A DNA stretch of 64,000 nt from Microbacterium sp. Nx66 (GCF_904066215.1 NZ_LR880474.1:1116001-1180000), one strand, 5' to 3'; counted from the stretch's first letter, positions 42,398-51,943 are shown. The notes: generated by a model from the sequence alone, not told the origin. Numbers and translations are program-made.

Positions 42398-44479
42398 ATG
42401 AGCATGGGCGGGATGGGCGGTGGTCCGCGGGGCGGTTTCCGCGGCGTGGACGAGGACGCCCAGCGTCGGCTCAACGCGGAGGCCCCGAAGATCGACGGGC
42501 TGGGCACCCGGGTCGTCGCTCTGTTCAGCGCCTACCGGTGGCGCATCCTCTTCACGGGCGTCCTCGTCGTCGTCGGCGCGGGTATCGCGGTCATCCCGCC
42601 GCTCCTCGTGCAGCGCATCTTCGACGACGCCCTGTTCCCCGTCGACGGCGGCGGCCCCCATCTCTCCCTGCTCGGCGTGCTCGTCGGGGCGATGGTCGGC
42701 CTCTTCCTCTTCTCGGCGGTCCTCGGCGTCGCGCAGACCTGGCTCACGGCGACGGTCGGCAACAGCGTCACGGGCGACCTCCGGGTGCGGCTGTTCGAGC
42801 ACCTGCAGGCGATGGAGCTCGGCTTCTTCACCCGGACGAAGACCGGGGTGATCCAGTCCCGGCTGCAGAACGACGTCGGCGGCGTCTCCGGCGTGCTCAC
42901 GAACACGGTCACCAGCATCCTCGGCAACGCCGTCACGGTGATCGCCTCCCTCGTCGCGATGATCCTCATCGACTGGCGCCTCACCCTCATCGCGGTCGTG
43001 CTGATGCCCTTCCTCGTGCTCGTGCAGCGACGCGTGGGGCAGGTGCGGGCGCGCATCGCGGGGGAGACCCAGGAGTCGCTGTCCGAGTTGACCTCCATCA
43101 CCCAGGAGACCCTGAGCGTCTCGGGCATGCTGCTGTCCAAGGCGTTCAACCGCCAGCGCACCGAGTCCGAGCGCTACCAGCAGGAGAACCGCAACCAGGT
43201 GCGCCTGCAGGTGCGCCGGGCCATGAGCGGCCAGGGCTTCTTCGCGGTCGTGCAGGTCATCATGGCGAGCGTGCCGGCCGTCATCTATCTGGTGTCCGGC
43301 TACCTCATCGCGGGCGGGACGGGAGCGATCACCGCGGGTACGATCGTGGCCTTCACGACGGTCCAGGCGCGGCTGCTCATGCCGCTCATGGGGCTCATGC
43401 GGGTCTCGCTCGATCTGCAGACCTCGTCCGCGCTGTTCGCCCGCATCTTCGAGTACCTCGACCTCGTACCGGAGATCACCGACGCCCCCGACGCGGTCAC
43501 CGTCGCGCAGGCCCCTGGGCCGCGCGGACGCGTCGAGTTCCAGGACGTCGTGTTCCGCTATCCGGATGCCGCGGCCGACTCGCGCCCCACGCTGCACGGG
43601 GTCTCGTTCGTGGCCGAGCCCGGGCAGCACGTCGCCTTCGTCGGCCCGTCCGGCGCCGGCAAGACCACGATCCTCTATCTCGCCCCGCGGCTGTACGAGG
43701 CCAAGGGTGGCGCGGTGCTGTTCGCGGGGGCGGACGTGCGCACGCTCACGCAGGAGTCGATCATCGACGACGTGGGCATCGTCTCCCAGGAGACCTACCT
43801 GTTCCACGCGACGATCCGGGAGAACCTCCGCTACGCGAAGCCCGATGCGACGGACGAGGAACTGGTCGCCGCCTGCACCGCGGCCAACATCCACCACATC
43901 ATCGCGGGCTTCGAGAAGGGCTACGACACCGTCGTGGGGGAGCGCGGATACCGGCTCTCCGGCGGGGAGAAGCAGCGGATCGCGATCGCCCGCGTGCTCC
44001 TGAAGGACCCGCCGGTGCTCCTGCTCGACGAGGCCACCTCCGCCCTGGACACCGTGTCCGAGCGCGTGGTGCAGGAAGCCCTCGACGAGGCGGCCAAGGG
44101 GCGCACGACCCTGTCGATCGCACACCGCCTCTCGACGGTCATGGGGGCGGACGTCATCCATGTGCTCGAGGCCGGTCGCATCGTGGAGTCCGGCACCCAC
44201 GCGGAGCTCCTCGCGCAGGGCGGCCTCTACGCCGAGCTGGCGGCACAGCAGGTGGCCGCGTCGCGTGTGCTGAACGCCGAGATCGAAGCAGAAGCCGAGG
44301 AGGAGGCCGCGATCCGTGGCGGTGTCGAGGAGGGCGTCGATGCGGCGCTCGCCGGGCGCCGTGCGGACCGCGAGCCGGAGGACTCCGCGGCGGCCGACGC
44401 CGTCGTGGCGCTCACGACCGGCGTACCGCTGCCGACGGCATCCAGCGCCGACGCCCGACCGCGCCCGACCGACGGCTGA
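42398..44479 (+). CDS. ABC exporter, fused permease and ATPase
   Basis: A 693-residue half-transporter. Six transmembrane helices (about 48-345) precede an ABC ATPase (about 370-600): Walker A GPSGAGKT near residue 418, signature LSGGEKQR near 520, Walker B VLLLDEATSALD near 541 and the H-loop IAHRLST. The C-terminal 100 residues are acidic and alanine-rich and not part of the ATPase. MsbA-like multidrug or lipid export is likely; two subunits, same or different, make the active transporter. Confidence 0.92.
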   Translation: MSMGGMGGGPRGGFRGVDEDAQRRLNAEAPKIDGLGTRVVALFSAYRWRILFTGVLVVVGAGIAVIPPLLVQRIFDDALFPVDGGGPHLSLLGVLVGAMVGLFLFSAVLGVAQTWLTATVGNSVTGDLRVRLFEHLQAMELGFFTRTKTGVIQSRLQNDVGGVSGVLTNTVTSILGNAVTVIASLVAMILIDWRLTLIAVVLMPFLVLVQRRVGQVRARIAGETQESLSELTSITQETLSVSGMLLSKAFNRQRTESERYQQENRNQVRLQVRRAMSGQGFFAVVQVIMASVPAVIYLVSGYLIAGGTGAITAGTIVAFTTVQARLLMPLMGLMRVSLDLQTSSALFARIFEYLDLVPEITDAPDAVTVAQAPGPRGRVEFQDVVFRYPDAAADSRPTLHGVSFVAEPGQHVAFVGPSGAGKTTILYLAPRLYEAKGGAVLFAGADVRTLTQESIIDDVGIVSQETYLFHATIRENLRYAKPDATDEELVAACTAANIHHIIAGFEKGYDTVVGERGYRLSGGEKQRIAIARVLLKDPPVLLLDEATSALDTVSERVVQEALDEAAKGRTTLSIAHRLSTVMGADVIHVLEAGRIVESGTHAELLAQGGLYAELAAQQVAASRVLNAEIEAEAEEEAAIRGGVEEGVDAALAGRRADREPEDSAAADAVVALTTGVPLPTASSADARPRPTDG

Positions 44480-44491
44480 CGGCTTCGCGGG

Positions 44492-45265
44492 TCAGTGGAC
44501 GGAGAGCCCGCCGTCGACGAACAGCGACTGGCCGGTGACATACGCCGAGCCGGGACCCGCGAGGAAGACCGCGGCCGCGGCGAAGTCCTCCGGGAGGCCG
44601 TTGCGTCCGACCATCGTCCGGGCCGCGAGGGCCGCGATCGTGGCGGGATCCTCCTGCAGGCGGGCGTTCAGGGGAGTGAGGACGAATCCCGGGACGAGGG
44701 TGTTGCTCGTCACGCCGGTACCACCCCAGGCCTCGGCCTCCGAGCGCATGAGCGACTCGACCGCGCCCTTGGAGGCGCCGTACACCCCGCTGCCCACGAA
44801 TGCCCGGTGCGCCTGCTGCGAGCTGATGTGGATGAGCCGCCCGTACCCGCGCACAGCCATGCCCTGCGCCCAGCGCTGACCGAGAAGGAACGGGGCGAGC
44901 GCGTTGACGGTCATCGTCGCGTCCCAGTCCGCCTCGGTGATCTCGGCGTAGGGCGGACGGATGTTGATGCCGGCGGAGTTGACGAGGATGTCCGGCTCGC
45001 CGAAGGGGACGGCAGCGGCCTCCGCGACCGCGTGGATGCCGTCGCGGGAGCCCAGATCGCCGACGACGCCCGCGGCCCGGCACCCCTGCGCGTTCAGCTC
45101 CTCGACGGTCTCCGCGATGCGCTCCGCGCCGCGGGCGACGATCACCGTGGCCGCGCCGGCCCGGGCGAGCGCCGTCGCGATGCCGCGGCCGATGCCCGAG
45201 CTGCCGCCGGTCACGACGGCGGTGCGGCCGTCGAGCGCGAAGAGCGAGGAGAGGTAGTCGGTCAT
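44492..45265 (-). CDS. SDR family oxidoreductase (gluconate 5-dehydrogenase-like)
   Basis: A 257-residue classical SDR. The cofactor motif is TGGSSGIG (about residue 20), followed by NSAG, catalytic Ser in HISSQQAH, and YGASK. The C-terminus SAYVTGQSLFVDGGLSVH is typical of sugar or polyol dehydrogenases. The R of IVARGAERI after the second strand suggests NADP(H), which is only a weak hint. The exact substrate is unknown. It lies 22 bp after the GT2 gene stop and is probably in the same transcript. Confidence 0.88.
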   Translation of the reverse strand: MTDYLSSLFALDGRTAVVTGGSSGIGRGIATALARAGAATVIVARGAERIAETVEELNAQGCRAAGVVGDLGSRDGIHAVAEAAAVPFGEPDILVNSAGINIRPPYAEITEADWDATMTVNALAPFLLGQRWAQGMAVRGYGRLIHISSQQAHRAFVGSGVYGASKGAVESLMRSEAEAWGGTGVTSNTLVPGFVLTPLNARLQEDPATIAALAARTMVGRNGLPEDFAAAAVFLAGPGSAYVTGQSLFVDGGLSVH

Positions 45266-45287
45266 GTGGGGGTCCTTCCGGCGGGGC

Positions 45288-46235
45288 TCACCACGCGAGG
45301 GCGTCGGCGAGGGTGGGGTCGGGGCGGGCGTCGGCGAATTCGGGAAGGGCGCGCAGTTCGGCCAGGAACGCGGACACCTCCGCCGCGTAGGCGGGATCCG
45401 GGTGCGTGTCCGCGATCTCCCGGAGCGGAGCGACGTCCATCGCGAGGATGAGGTCGAGTCGAGCGGTCACGGCGGCGTGCGCGCCCGCCGTCTGCAGCAC
45501 ACGGATGCCGCCGCGGAGCGCAGCGAGGTAGTCGCGGAGCACGGGGAGCTGCGCCTTGCCCTGGGTGATCGAGGTGCCGTCCGCTCGGACGCGCCAGCGC
45601 ACCACGACGTCAGGCAGCACGTCGAAGGCGCGCGCCCGGGTGTACATCGTCTGCGCGACGACCTGGTCCTCGTAGGCGACACCCTCGGGGAACCGCAGGT
45701 CGGACCACATCTCGGTGCGGCTCACCTTGGACCATGCGACGATGTTCGACACGGCCTGCGGATGCTCCGCGAGGGTGGTGCCGAGACGGCGAGGAGAGGT
45801 CGCCGCGGCCACCCACGGCTGTACGCGGCCGGGCACGTACCCTCGCCCCTGGGGACGCAGCCGCACGTAGGCACCGGCGGCGAAGTCGCTCTCCGTGCGT
45901 TCGAGCGTGCCCACGAGCGTCGAGAGGGCGTCCGGCATCAGCTCGTCATCCGCATCGAGGAAGCCCGTGAAGGGCGTGTCGACCCGCGCGAGGCCGACAT
46001 TGCGCGCGGCGCCGAGCCCGACGGAAGCCTCATGCCGGATCAGGGTGAAGCGGGGATCCGTCGCGGCGGCGTCGGCGAAGATCGCTCCCGTGTCGTCGGT
46101 GGAGCCGTCGTCGATGAGGATCGCACGCCACCGCTCGTCCGTCTGCGCACGGAGGGAGTCGAGGGCGGCGGGGGCGAACGCGGCGATGTCGCGTCCGGGC
46201 ACGATCAGCGTCACGATCGGGGCGGGGGCGGTCAC
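45288..46235 (-). CDS. Family 2 glycosyltransferase
   Basis: A 315-residue GT-A fold glycosyltransferase. The N-terminus VTLIVPGRDIAAF, the ILIDDGSTDDTG nucleotide-binding segment and the DxD-like FLDADDELM are characteristic of GT2, followed by GLGAARNVGLARV. The C-terminal region (about 160-315) is not conserved. Substrate could be a cell-wall or teichoic-acid-like glycan. The GTG at 46235 is chosen because the next in-frame upstream start lacks similarity. Confidence 0.85.
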   Translation of the reverse strand: MTAPAPIVTLIVPGRDIAAFAPAALDSLRAQTDERWRAILIDDGSTDDTGAIFADAAATDPRFTLIRHEASVGLGAARNVGLARVDTPFTGFLDADDELMPDALSTLVGTLERTESDFAAGAYVRLRPQGRGYVPGRVQPWVAAATSPRRLGTTLAEHPQAVSNIVAWSKVSRTEMWSDLRFPEGVAYEDQVVAQTMYTRARAFDVLPDVVVRWRVRADGTSITQGKAQLPVLRDYLAALRGGIRVLQTAGAHAAVTARLDLILAMDVAPLREIADTHPDPAYAAEVSAFLAELRALPEFADARPDPTLADALAW

Positions 46236-46258
46236 TCCGCCGAGTCTAGGGCCGTCCG

Positions 46259-47395
46259 TCAGCCGCGGACCGCGTCGACCGCTTCCGCCACGAGTGCGGC
46301 GAGACGCTCCGGAGCGTCCGCAGGGAGGGCCGAGCGCCCGAAGGTGAAGCGCACGGCCGTCTGGGCGACCTCCGGGGCGATGCCGCACGCGAGCAGCACG
46401 GGGGAGGGCTCGTCGCTGCCGGCGGCGCAGGCGGAGCCGCTGGACGAGATCACCCCGCGGCGCTCCAGCTCCAGCAGCACCGCCTCGCCGCTCACGCCGG
46501 CGATCGTGAAGCTCGCCGTCGCGGGGAGCCGCTGCGTGGGATGCCCCGTGAGCGCGGCCACGGGCACGCGGCGCTGCACCTCGGCGATGAAACGCGCCGT
46601 CGCGGCCTCCACCCGGGTCACGGTGTCTTCGCGCTCCCGCTCGGCGAGATCCAGTGCCGTCGCCAGGCCCACCGCTCCGGCGACGTCGACGGTGCCGGAC
46701 CGCCGCCCACGCTCCTGGCCGCCGCCGTGCAGGAGCGGTTCCAGAGGGAGGCGTCCGCGGACGACGAGCGCCCCGGTGCCCTTGGGAGCGCCGAGCTTGT
46801 GCCCGGCGATCGACACCGCGTCGGCATGCAGCTCGTGCAGCGGCAGCCAGCCGGCCGACTGCACGGCGTCGACGTGGAGGGGCACGCGGCGGGCGTGGAC
46901 GACCTCGCGGAGCGCCGGGATGTCCTGGACGGTGCCGATCTCGTTGTTCGCGTGTCCGAAGGACACGACGGCCGTGTCGTCGGTGAGCGCCGTGTCGAGG
47001 GCGTCAGGCGTGATCCGTCCGGTGCCGTCGACGGCGGGCATCGCGACCGTCACCCCGTGGAACCGCGCGAGGTACGCCGCCGACTCCCGGATCGACTCGT
47101 GCTCGATGGGGGACACGACGACGCGCCGCCGGCCGGAGGCGAGCGCTCCCAGGGCGAGTCCCTTCACAGCGAGGTTGTTCGCCTCCGTGCCGCCGCCGGT
47201 GAAGACGACATCCCCTGCCCGCGTCCCGAACACGCGGGCCACCCGGGCGCGGGCGTCCTCCAGCGCGCGCGCCGCGGTCTCGCCCGCGGTGTGGTGACTG
47301 GCGGGGTTGCCGAACACCTCGGTGAGGAAGGGCTCCATGGCCGCCCGCACCTCGGGGCGTACCGGAGACGTCGCGGCGTGGTCGAGGTACAGCAC
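46259..47395 (-). CDS. Cysteine desulfurase (NifS/IscS-like) of the NAD operon
   Basis: A 378-residue PLP enzyme that removes sulfur from cysteine. The N-terminus LYLDHAATSPVRPEV, the Lys in SIAGHKLGAPKGTGAL, and the catalytic Cys in SSGSACAAGSDEPSP are present, with FGHANNEIGTVQDI. It lies four bases after nadC and ends the nadA-nadB-nadC operon. The likely job is sulfur supply for the [4Fe-4S] cluster of NadA, as proposed for NifS-like genes linked to nad operons elsewhere; a general Fe-S role is also possible. Start is GTG. Confidence 0.9.
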   Translation of the reverse strand: MLYLDHAATSPVRPEVRAAMEPFLTEVFGNPASHHTAGETAARALEDARARVARVFGTRAGDVVFTGGGTEANNLAVKGLALGALASGRRRVVVSPIEHESIRESAAYLARFHGVTVAMPAVDGTGRITPDALDTALTDDTAVVSFGHANNEIGTVQDIPALREVVHARRVPLHVDAVQSAGWLPLHELHADAVSIAGHKLGAPKGTGALVVRGRLPLEPLLHGGGQERGRRSGTVDVAGAVGLATALDLAEREREDTVTRVEAATARFIAEVQRRVPVAALTGHPTQRLPATASFTIAGVSGEAVLLELERRGVISSSGSACAAGSDEPSPVLLACGIAPEVAQTAVRFTFGRSALPADAPERLAALVAEAVDAVRG

Positions 47396-47399
47396 GGAG

Positions 47400-48251
47400 T
47401 CAGTCGATCCGGAGGTCGAGTCCGAGGTCCAGCGCCCGCGCGGAGTGCGTGAGGGCTCCGACCGAGATCACATCCACCCCGGTCTCGGCGATGGCGCGGA
47501 CGGTGGTCAGCTCGACGCCGCCCGAGGCCTCCACGATGGCGCGCTCGCCGATGAGCGCCACGCCGGCGCGCAGATCGTCGAGGGAGAAATTGTCCAGGAG
47601 CACGGTATGGGCGCCGCCGTCGAGCACCGCAGGGATCTGGTCGAGACGGTCGACCTCGACGACGACGTGGGCGGTGTGCGGCAGCCGCGAGAGTGCCTCG
47701 CGGAGAGCCGTCGCGAGATCGAGCCCGGACCTCTGGAGCACTGCGAGGTGGTTGTCCTTCGCCATGACCGCGTCGGAGAGCGAGTACCGATGGTTCCGCC
47801 CGCCGCCGGACACGACCGCGTGCCGCTCGAACGCTCGCAGACCGGGCGTGGTCTTGCGGGTGTCGGCGATGCGCGCCCGCGTTCCCTCGACTTCGCGGAC
47901 GTAGGCGGCGGTGAGCGTCGCGATGCCCGACATCCGCTGCGCGAAGTTCAACGCGACGCGTTCGGCGGTGAGCACAGCGCGGGCCGGCCCTGTCACGGTG
48001 GCCAGCACGTCGGAAGCCCTGAAGGCATCGCCGTCGCCCACGTGCAGGTCGACCGTGACGTCCGGGTCGGTGAGGAGGAACGCGGCGGCGAACACCTCGC
48101 CGCCGCTGAAGACCCCGTGCTCGCGGGCGACGAGGTCGGCCGTTGCCGTCGTCTCCGCGGGGAGCAGGGTGGTGCTGGTGAGGTCGCCCCAGGGGGCGTC
48201 CTCCTCGAGCGCGGCTCCGACGACGCGGTGCAGGGTGGCGTGGGTGAGCAT
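47400..48251 (-). CDS. nadC: Nicotinate-nucleotide diphosphorylase (carboxylating)
   Basis: A 283-residue quinolinate phosphoribosyltransferase that makes nicotinate mononucleotide from quinolinate and PRPP. Typical segments are EDAPWGDLTS, LNFAQRMSGIAT, ADTRKTTPGLRAFERHAVVSGGGRNHRYSLSD and DNHLA, with the C-terminal VDVISVGALTHS. The stop/start junction with nadB shares one base (TGATG), so translation is coupled. Confidence 0.96.
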   Translation of the reverse strand: MLTHATLHRVVGAALEEDAPWGDLTSTTLLPAETTATADLVAREHGVFSGGEVFAAAFLLTDPDVTVDLHVGDGDAFRASDVLATVTGPARAVLTAERVALNFAQRMSGIATLTAAYVREVEGTRARIADTRKTTPGLRAFERHAVVSGGGRNHRYSLSDAVMAKDNHLAVLQRSGLDLATALREALSRLPHTAHVVVEVDRLDQIPAVLDGGAHTVLLDNFSLDDLRAGVALIGERAIVEASGGVELTTVRAIAETGVDVISVGALTHSARALDLGLDLRID

Positions 48252-49786
48252 CAGGCGGTCTCCAGGATCGACGGGTGTCCCATGGTCGGTGCGTCGGGGG
48301 CGGGATCATCACGGTGATGGGCGCCGGCCGAGGCCGGGCGTGCCAGGGCGGCACGGAGGGTGGCGTCGGCGACCAGCAGCAGATTCCGGTCCTCGTGCGT
48401 GCGGACGTCGACCGCAGGAGGCAACCCGACGGCCCACCCGCGCACGATGCGGAGAGCGCGCTGCAGGCCGGATACGTTCCGCCGCAGGCCGACCTCGTCC
48501 CACAGCAGCCGCTGCAGAGCCGCGCGGTCGAACGGGGGGAGGGGCTCCGGTGCGACATCCGCGTCCGCGGCGTCTGTCCCGTCCGTCGATGACGGACACG
48601 GGGTGATGTCGACGGCAGCGGTGGGCCATGGCTCGTCCAGCGCGGCGGCGGCCCTGGCTCCGAACACGGCTCCTTCGAGGAGCGAGTTGGAGGCGAGCCG
48701 GTTGGCTCCGTGCACTCCTGTCCGGGCGATCTCGCCGGCGGCGTACAGCCCCGGGATGGTGGTCCGTCCGTGCCGGTCGGTGACGACGCCGCCCATGAGG
48801 TAGTGCGCGGCGGGGGTCACCGGCAGCGGCTCCCGGGACCAGTCGAAACCGCGGTCGCGCGTCACGCGGTCGATGGTCGGGAAGCGGCGGGCGAGCGCAT
48901 CGGCCCCCAGCCCGGTGGCATCGAGGTGCACGGGCGTCCCCTGCCGGGCTGCCTGCCCGGCGATGGCCCGGGCGACGACGTCGCGCGGGGCGAGCTCCCC
49001 GTCGGGGTGGCTGTCGAACACGAACCGTCGTCCGTCGCTGTCGCGGAGCACGGCTCCCTCACCGCGGACGGCTTCGGACAGGAGGAAGACCGGGACGCCG
49101 GGGAGGGTGGTCGGGTGGAACTGCACGAACTCCAGGTCGGCGATGGCGGCGCCGGCGCGCAGAGCCGCCGCGATGCCGTCGCCGGTCGTCTCGATCGGAT
49201 TGGTCGTGTGCGCGTAGAGCTGCCCTGCCCCGCCCGTGGCGAGGATCACGGCGTCGGCCCGGATCTCGACCGCGGCGCCCTCGCGGAGGACCGTGATCCC
49301 GCGGATCCGTCCCGCCTCGACGATCAGATCGAGGAGCATCGTCCGCTCGCGGACGGACATCGGCGTGCGCTGAACGGCCGCGCATAGCGCCGCGGAGATC
49401 GCGGCCCCGGTCGCGTCGCCCCCGGCGTGGAGGATGCGGGCATGGGTGTGCGCCGCCTCCCGCCCGCGGGCGAGGGCACCGCCCGGCGCCCGGTCGAAGG
49501 CGACGCCGCGGGCCAGGAGCTCGGCGATCCGGGCGGCGCCGTCCGCCACGAGGGCGTCGACGGCGGCCGGATCGCACAGACCCGCTCCGGCGCTGATCGT
49601 GTCGGCGGCATGCGCCGCCGGTCCGTCGCTCGGCCCGTAGCCGCCGGCCACGCCGCCCTGCGCGAGCGGCGTGCATCCGCCCCCGAGCGCGCTCTTCGTC
49701 ACGAGCGTCACGGCATGCCCGATCTCGTGCGCGTGCAGCGCGGCGGTGAGTCCGGCGATCCCGGAGCCGACGACGACGACGTTCAT
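48251..49786 (-). CDS. nadB: L-aspartate oxidase
   Basis: A 511-residue flavoprotein that oxidises L-aspartate to iminoaspartate, the first step of de novo NAD synthesis. FAD binding is by VVVVGSGIAGLTAALHA at the N-terminus. The succinate dehydrogenase-like active site includes the ALGGGCTPLAQGGVAG loop, FDRAPGGALARGREAAHTH and the VQFHPTTLPG segment; ANRLASNSLLEGAVFG is near residue 355. A helical C-terminal domain follows. Overlap with nadA is four bases (ATGA). Confidence 0.95.
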   Translation of the reverse strand: MNVVVVGSGIAGLTAALHAHEIGHAVTLVTKSALGGGCTPLAQGGVAGGYGPSDGPAAHAADTISAGAGLCDPAAVDALVADGAARIAELLARGVAFDRAPGGALARGREAAHTHARILHAGGDATGAAISAALCAAVQRTPMSVRERTMLLDLIVEAGRIRGITVLREGAAVEIRADAVILATGGAGQLYAHTTNPIETTGDGIAAALRAGAAIADLEFVQFHPTTLPGVPVFLLSEAVRGEGAVLRDSDGRRFVFDSHPDGELAPRDVVARAIAGQAARQGTPVHLDATGLGADALARRFPTIDRVTRDRGFDWSREPLPVTPAAHYLMGGVVTDRHGRTTIPGLYAAGEIARTGVHGANRLASNSLLEGAVFGARAAAALDEPWPTAAVDITPCPSSTDGTDAADADVAPEPLPPFDRAALQRLLWDEVGLRRNVSGLQRALRIVRGWAVGLPPAVDVRTHEDRNLLLVADATLRAALARPASAGAHHRDDPAPDAPTMGHPSILETA

Positions 49787-51120
49787 CGTGCCCCGGCGGC
49801 CACCGGCGGCTTGGCGGCGAGCATCCGCTCGAGCGCGAGGCGAGCCGGGGCGGCGACGTCAGGGGAGACCGTGATGCGGTTCGGGGTGCGGCCGGCGACC
49901 AGCTCCTCCAGGACCCACGCGAGGTAGCCGGGGTGGATGCGGTACATGGTCGAGCACGGGCAGACGACCGGGTCGAGGCAGAAGATCCGGTGCTGCGGGT
50001 ACTGCGCGGCCAGGCGGCGCACGAGGTTGATCTCGGTCCCGACCGCGAACGTCGTCGGTTCCGTGGCCTCGGCGATGGCGCGGCGGATGTACTCCGTCGA
50101 GCCGGCCTCGTCGGCCGCGTCGACGACCTCCATCGGGCACTCCGGATGCACGATCACACGGACCCCCGGGTGCTCCGCGCGGGCCTGGTCGATCTGCGCC
50201 ACGGTGAACCGCCGGTGCACGGAGCAGAAGCCGTGCCAGAGGATCACCTCCGCGTCGACGAGCTCCTCCGGGGTGGAGCCGCCGAGCGCTCGCCGCGGGT
50301 TCCACATCGGCATCCGGTCGAGCGGCACCCCCATGGCCTTCGCGGTGTTCCGACCCAGATGCTGGTCGGGGAAGAAGAGCACGCGACGGCCGCGGGCGAA
50401 GGCCCACTCCAGCACCGTGGCGGCGTTCGACGAGGTGCACACGATGCCGCCGTGCCGCCCGACGAAACCCTTGATCGCCGCGGAGGAGTTCATGTAGGTG
50501 ACGGGGATCACCGGCACGCGGCCGTCGGAGTCGGGGGTGTCGAGGTCGCCCAGCACATCGGCGAGCTGCTCCCAGCACTCCTCCACCTGGTCGATGTCGG
50601 CCATGTCCGCCATGGAGCACCCGGCGGCGAGATTCGGCAGGATCACGGCCTGGTCGGGCTGCGACAGGAGGTCGGCGGTCTCGGCCATGAAGTGCACGCC
50701 GCAGAAGACGATCGCCTCCGCATCCGGCCGCATCGTGGCGGCGGTGGCGAGCTGGAACGAGTCACCCACCTCGTCCGCATGGGTCACGACCTCCTCGCGC
50801 TGGTAGAAGTGGCCGAGGATCACCACCCGGTCTCCGAGGGTCGCCTTGGCCGCCTCGATGCGCCGGTGGAGCTCGGCTTCGTCCGCCTCGCGGTAGGCGG
50901 CGGGGAGCTCCCCCTGCCGGGGAGCCCCGGTCGGGATGACGTCGCCCATGGAGGATCCGGGCCCGTACCCGGGGCGCGTGTCGAAGTCCCACGGGCCGAC
51001 GGCGAGGTCGGTGGTGCACGTAGCGTCGGTGGAGGTCCCGCCAACGATGGCCTGGATCGCGTGATCGACGGACGGGTCGGCCGCAGGGACCACGGGGGTC
51101 GGGACGAAGGTGATGCTCAT
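49783..51120 (-). CDS. nadA: Quinolinate synthase
   Basis: A 445-residue NadA, which condenses iminoaspartate with DHAP to quinolinate using a [4Fe-4S] cluster. Cluster cysteines are in FCGVHFMAE, HGFCSVH or HPECPMEV, and DPVVCPCSTMYR, with GHFYQREEVV at the N-terminal substrate site. About 70 residues precede the conserved core. The ATG at 51120 overlaps the NrtR-like gene stop by four bases. With nadB and nadC this gives a full aspartate-to-NaMN route. Confidence 0.95.
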   Translation of the reverse strand: MSITFVPTPVVPAADPSVDHAIQAIVGGTSTDATCTTDLAVGPWDFDTRPGYGPGSSMGDVIPTGAPRQGELPAAYREADEAELHRRIEAAKATLGDRVVILGHFYQREEVVTHADEVGDSFQLATAATMRPDAEAIVFCGVHFMAETADLLSQPDQAVILPNLAAGCSMADMADIDQVEECWEQLADVLGDLDTPDSDGRVPVIPVTYMNSSAAIKGFVGRHGGIVCTSSNAATVLEWAFARGRRVLFFPDQHLGRNTAKAMGVPLDRMPMWNPRRALGGSTPEELVDAEVILWHGFCSVHRRFTVAQIDQARAEHPGVRVIVHPECPMEVVDAADEAGSTEYIRRAIAEATEPTTFAVGTEINLVRRLAAQYPQHRIFCLDPVVCPCSTMYRIHPGYLAWVLEELVAGRTPNRITVSPDVAAPARLALERMLAAKPPVAAGAR

Positions 51121-51833
51121 CGGGTTCTCGTTTCCTCGGGGCGGAGCGGGCCGCGGTCGGCCAGCTCGACGTCGGTGTCGTCGCGGTACAGGCGGGCCGG
51201 GCGGTGGCTGCCCGTGCGGAAGCGGTCGGTGCGGGTGAGGTTGCCCGCGGCCTCGACCTGCCGCCGGAAGTTCGCAGGGTCCAGTGGGCGCCCGAGGATC
51301 GACTCGTACGCCTCCCGCAGCTCGGCGAGCGTGAACTCGGCGGGCAGGAAGCCCTGGGCCACGCGGCTGTAGCCGACCTTGTTGCGGAGGCGCCAGAGCG
51401 CGTACTCGATGATCTCGTGATGATCGAAGGCGAGTGCGGGCAGGCCGTCGACATCGAACCACTCCACGTTCTCCGGCGCGCGACCGGACGCCCGATGCGC
51501 GGTGATCTGGGCTTCGACGTCGTCCTGACGCAGCAGTGCCCAGTACACGATCGAGACGACCCGCGTGGGGGAGCGGTCGACGGCGCCGAAGGCGTAGAGC
51601 TGCTCCAGGTAGGTGGGCGCAAGGCCCGTCGTCTCGGCGAGTGTCCGGGCCGCGGCGTCGACCGGCGACTCCTCGGGGGTGAGCCACCCGCCGGGAAGCG
51701 CCCATCGCTCTGCGAACGGCTCGCGGGTACGGCGGACGAGGGGGAGCGCGAGAACGGGAGGACCGTCGTCACCGCGGCGCAGCGTGAGGATCACCGTCGA
51801 GACGGCGACGCGGATGTCCGCACTTCGAGTCAT
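51117..51833 (-). CDS. nrtR: NrtR-like Nudix-related transcriptional regulator
   Basis: A 238-residue protein with an N-terminal Nudix fold (about 5-140) and a C-terminal winged helix (about 150-235: PAEFTLAELREAYESILGRPLDPANFRRQVEAAG). The Nudix box reads GGWLTPEESPVDAAARTLAETTGL, so two catalytic Glu of the consensus are Thr. This fits NrtR, which senses ADP-ribose-type ligands and represses NAD genes. It is the first gene of the nad operon and probably autoregulates it. ATG 51833 preferred; the extension upstream overlaps the control region. Confidence 0.85.
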   Translation of the reverse strand: MTRSADIRVAVSTVILTLRRGDDGPPVLALPLVRRTREPFAERWALPGGWLTPEESPVDAAARTLAETTGLAPTYLEQLYAFGAVDRSPTRVVSIVYWALLRQDDVEAQITAHRASGRAPENVEWFDVDGLPALAFDHHEIIEYALWRLRNKVGYSRVAQGFLPAEFTLAELREAYESILGRPLDPANFRRQVEAAGNLTRTDRFRTGSHRPARLYRDDTDVELADRGPLRPEETRTR

Positions 51834-51859
51834 ATGCACCTTAACCTCCGTAGACGATC

Positions 51860-51883
51860 TTAGTGTCACGACGACCTTTAGTG
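51860..51883. promoter_or_regulatory. Possible NrtR operator region
   Basis: Two copies of TTAGTG (51860 and 51878) are 18 bp apart in the region upstream of nrtR, with a GT-N7-AC core (GTCACGACGAC, 51865-51875) between them. A GT-N7-AC core is described for NrtR sites. The match is weak and the strand of the repeats is the same. Confidence 0.25.
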
Positions 51884-51943
51884 CGGGCGCATGACGCAGA
51901 AAGGTGTCGAGTCCGAAACGTTATCTCCTGCCCGCAGGAAGGC

